This document shows positions 12,972-14,755 of a stretch of DNA of 14,755 bases, piece after piece (within the stretch, counting starts at the first letter, position 1; each line of letters opens with the position of its first letter). This DNA is from CAZTHL01 sp964613585. GTDB taxonomy: Bacteria > Pseudomonadota > Alphaproteobacteria > DSM-16000 > Inquilinaceae. The stretch spans positions 1 to 14,755 of the forward strand of contig CAZTHL010000092.1 of NCBI GenBank assembly GCA_964613585.1, in the 5' to 3' direction. The notes beneath the pieces are model-generated. The model did not search any database. It saw only the letters and a program-made list of their open reading frames with translations, and was not told the origin of the DNA. The position numbers and the translations under genes are program-made.

Positions 12972-13694
12972 ATGGACACGTTCCGGCCCACCGACCCGAT
13001 CGTCGTGCTGACCGGCGCGGGGATCTCGAAGGAATCGGGGCTTGACACCTTCCGCGACGCCGACGGCATCTGGGCCAAGCACAGCCTCGAGGACGTGGCG
13101 ACGCCGCAGGGCTATGCCCGAAACCCGGAGCTGGTGCACGAGTTCTACAATGCCCGTCGCCGGGCCTTGGCCGATCCCTCGGTGCAGCCCAACCCCGCCC
13201 ACCACGCGCTGGCGCGGCTGGAGGCGGAATGGCCGGGCGAGGTGCTGCTGGTCACCCAGAACATCGACGACCTGCACGACCGTGCCGGCAGCCGGAACCT
13301 GATCCACATGCACGGTGAGCTGCTCAAGGCCCTGTGCCGGCATTGCGGCGACGTGCGGGAGTGGGCCGAGGACATGAGCGTGACCCTGGCGTGCCTCGCC
13401 TGCGGCAACCCGGGCGGCGTGCGGCCGCGCGTCGTCTGGTTCGGCGAGATGCCGCTGGAGATGGAGCGGATCCTCGACGCCCTGACCGGCTGCGGGCTGT
13501 TCCTGTCGATCGGCACCTCGGGCAACGTCTATCCGGCCGCCGGCTTCGTGCAGGAGGCGCGCGCCTACGGCGCCTACACGGTTGAGTTGAACCTGGAGGA
13601 GACCTCGGGCTCCGGCCTGTTCCACGAGGCACGCAAGGGCCCGGCGAGCGAGCTGGTGCCTACCTTCGTCGAGGAGCTGCTGGCCCGGCGGTGA
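12972..13694 (+). CDS. cobB: Sir2-family NAD-dependent protein deacylase (class III, CobB/SIRT5-like)
   Basis: A 240-residue sirtuin that removes acyl groups from lysine using NAD+, producing nicotinamide and O-acyl-ADP-ribose. Seen: GAGISKESGLDTFRD (15-29, NAD-binding), TQNIDDLH (95-102), catalytic His114 in HMHGE, four zinc-ligand cysteines C122/C125 and C141/C144, and GTSGNVYPAAGF (181-192). Tyr59-x-x-Arg62 (EFYNARRR) is the class III signature that recognises negatively charged acyl groups, so desuccinylation or demalonylation is likely alongside deacetylation. TFRDADGIW replaces the more usual FRG..GLW. The length is typical for bacterial CobB. GGGGAG lies about 9 nt before the ATG. The glycosylase-family gene follows on the same strand. 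A long-hairpin repeat sits upstream, where the promoter should be. Confidence 0.95.
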   Translation: MDTFRPTDPIVVLTGAGISKESGLDTFRDADGIWAKHSLEDVATPQGYARNPELVHEFYNARRRALADPSVQPNPAHHALARLEAEWPGEVLLVTQNIDDLHDRAGSRNLIHMHGELLKALCRHCGDVREWAEDMSVTLACLACGNPGGVRPRVVWFGEMPLEMERILDALTGCGLFLSIGTSGNVYPAAGFVQEARAYGAYTVELNLEETSGSGLFHEARKGPASELVPTFVEELLARR

Positions 13695-13825
13695 GCGACG
13701 ACGGACGTGGTGGCGCGGCCAAGCCGGCGCTGCGCCGCGCCGGCACGGCCTGCCCGGGTGGCGGCGACGCTGGCGCCACCGATGACGGGCCTGCTGCGGC
13801 GCCAGGAAATGAAGGCACGGCCCCG

Positions 13826-14425
13826 ATGGCAAGCGGTCGGCCGGCGGCCAGCCTCGATGGTCTGCTGACGGAGGTACGGGCCTGCCGGGTGTGCGCCGCG
13901 CATCTGCCGCATGAGCCGCGCCCGGTGCTGCGGGCCAGCCTGACGGCGCGGCTCTTGATCGTCGGGCAGGCGCCGGGCAGCAAGGTGCACGCGAGCGGCA
14001 TCCCGTGGAACGATCCGAGCGGCGACCGGCTGCGCGTCTGGCTCGGCCTCGACCGGGAGCGCTTCTACGACGAGAGCCGCATCGCCATCGTGCCCATGGG
14101 CTTCTGCTATCCCGGCGTTGACGCCAAGGGCGGCGACCGGCCGCCGCGCAAGGAGTGCGCGCCGCTCTGGCACGCGCCACTGCTGGCGCTGATGCCGGCG
14201 GTCGAGCGGATCCTGCTGGTCGGCAGCTACGCGCAGGCGCGCTATCTCGGCCCCCGGCGCAAGGCGACCATGACCGAGACGGTGCAGGCGTGGCGCGACT
14301 ACGGCCCGCGGTTTCTGCCCCTGCCCCATCCGAGTTGGCGCAACACGGCGTGGCTGAAGCGGAATCCGTGGTTCGAGGAGGAACTGCTCCCCGCGCTTCG
14401 GCGCGAGGTGGCCACGCTCGATTGA
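13826..14425 (+). CDS. Uracil-DNA glycosylase superfamily protein, probable Fe-S type
   Basis: A 199-residue protein of the UDG superfamily (base-excision repair of deaminated bases). Motif 1 is VGQAPGSKVHASGIPWND (46-63) and motif 2 is LPHPSWRN (166-173, His168). Cys20-x2-Cys23, Cys94 and Cys111 are spaced like the four 4Fe-4S ligands of family 4 enzymes, although motif 1 lacks the usual GxPFVGxAG continuation. It may therefore be a divergent family 4 member whose base specificity is unknown. I chose the ATG at 13826 (GAAGG 10 nt upstream), where conservation begins. A GTG at 13691 would overlap the sirtuin stop (GTGA) and add 45 Gly/Ala-rich residues with atypical codon endings for this DNA, so I regard it as less likely. 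It is probably cotranscribed with the sirtuin. Confidence 0.88.
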   Translation: MASGRPAASLDGLLTEVRACRVCAAHLPHEPRPVLRASLTARLLIVGQAPGSKVHASGIPWNDPSGDRLRVWLGLDRERFYDESRIAIVPMGFCYPGVDAKGGDRPPRKECAPLWHAPLLALMPAVERILLVGSYAQARYLGPRRKATMTETVQAWRDYGPRFLPLPHPSWRNTAWLKRNPWFEEELLPALRREVATLD

Positions 14426-14614
14426 GGCATCGTCGTCCTTCACGGGGCGAGCCCTCATCGGCCTTCCTGCACAGCCAGCCGGAAGCCCGGCCGGGAGCAT
14501 GGCTCATGACCCGGATCGTGCCGGACGCCACCACCGCGTGGGCGCCATGGTCGACGCCGCGTTGACGCGGGAGCCGCCGGTCGTCACGCGCCGGGGGTGC
14601 CGAGGCTGGATCCA

Positions 14615-14657
14615 CTCACGGCGTGAGCAGCGCCCGCCAGGACCGGCCGGCGGGCGC
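14615..14657. other. Hairpins in the 276-bp gap after the glycosylase gene
   Basis: The stretch 14426-14701 contains no credible gene. It holds CTCACG (14615-14620) with CGTGAG (14622-14627), and GCGCCCGCC (14630-14638) with GGCGGGCGC (14649-14657), a perfect 9-bp stem over a 10-nt loop. No T-tract follows on either strand. If the gene at the right edge is real, these structures lie just past its minus-strand stop and could end its transcript or protect its 3' end. Confidence 0.35.
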
Positions 14658-14701
14658 CAAAGCCCCGTGGCTGCAGGATCGCCGGGCACCTCGGCTGAGC
14701 G

Positions 14702-14755
14702 CTACAGGCAGGGCGACAGCTCCTGGCCGCCGACATGGCGCAGCCGCCAGTCACG
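14702..14755 (-). CDS. Possible C-terminus of an unidentified gene (cut by the window edge)
   Basis: On the minus strand the frame from the window edge reads RDWRLRHVGGQELSPCL and then TAG (complement of 14702-14704). The residue mix (Trp, His, Gln, Cys, acid and base) looks more like real protein than the Arg/Pro/Ala shadows common here, and hairpins follow the stop. Only 17 residues are visible, so neither family nor function can be given, and the call is tentative. Confidence 0.35.
   Translation of the reverse strand, partial: RDWRLRHVGGQELSPCL

Noticed and set aside
12774..14615. 613-codon minus-strand frame opposite the sirtuin and glycosylase genes
   Set aside because: Shadow of two well-supported genes, with low-complexity Arg/Ala/Pro sequence and no motif.
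14504..14689. 61-codon minus-strand open frame
   Set aside because: Spans hairpins, is Arg/Pro/Gly-rich, has no ribosome-binding site and no recognisable similarity.

Overview
The window is high-GC DNA (roughly 70% by eye) with densely packed, mostly single-copy metabolic genes. The best guess is the chromosome of an alphaproteobacterium, probably Rhodospirillales-like. Supporting this are a GcdH-type acyl-CoA dehydrogenase, a hybrid kinase plus LuxR-type regulator next to an ExaC-type aldehyde dehydrogenase, and two intergenic elements with the TAGAGCG...CGGAAACGC hairpin layout typical of alphaproteobacterial intergenic repeats. I see no rRNA, tRNA, CRISPR array, transposase or phage gene. 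The taxonomic call is an inference from gene content.

Left part (1-4552). The 3' portion of a hybrid histidine kinase (plus strand, cut by the window edge) runs tail-to-tail into a LuxR/NarL-type response regulator (minus strand), and their coding ends overlap by 59 bp. The regulator is divergent from an ExaC/AcoD-type NAD-dependent aldehyde dehydrogenase, which is followed by a small Cys/His-rich DUF779 protein. The shared 303-bp upstream region carries a nested inverted repeat (2357-2395). The simplest reading is a two-component system controlling aldehyde/alcohol oxidation. Two mutually exclusive stems lie between the dehydrogenase and DUF779, and a four-copy 13-bp tandem repeat fills the convergent gap after DUF779.

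Middle part (4553-9768). A family-4 glycosyltransferase (minus) is divergent from a GlgX-type glycogen debranching enzyme (plus). The stop codon of glgX forms the first bases of a split intergenic repeat. About 600 bp without a convincing gene follow, then an AI-2E/PerM-type membrane protein.

Right part (9779-14755). A glutaryl-CoA dehydrogenase (minus) lies downstream of a strong minus-strand intrinsic terminator and an unusually AT-rich 142-bp stretch that may hold a small RNA or a long 3' UTR. Upstream of that, a low-molecular-weight phosphatase and a fructosamine-kinase-family protein overlap by 4 bp (minus strand). This pair matches a proposed protein-deglycation (ketosamine repair) pathway. 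Divergent from it are a class III (SIRT5-like) sirtuin and a uracil-DNA-glycosylase-superfamily protein with four cysteines placed as in Fe-S family 4 enzymes. A second, intact hairpin repeat sits in the divergent region before the sirtuin. The right edge may clip the C-terminus of one more minus-strand gene.

Most interesting points: the kinase/phosphatase deglycation pair with a lysine deacylase and a DNA glycosylase next door, the AT-rich terminator-ended segment, the paired hairpin repeats, and the structured control regions around the aldehyde dehydrogenase.
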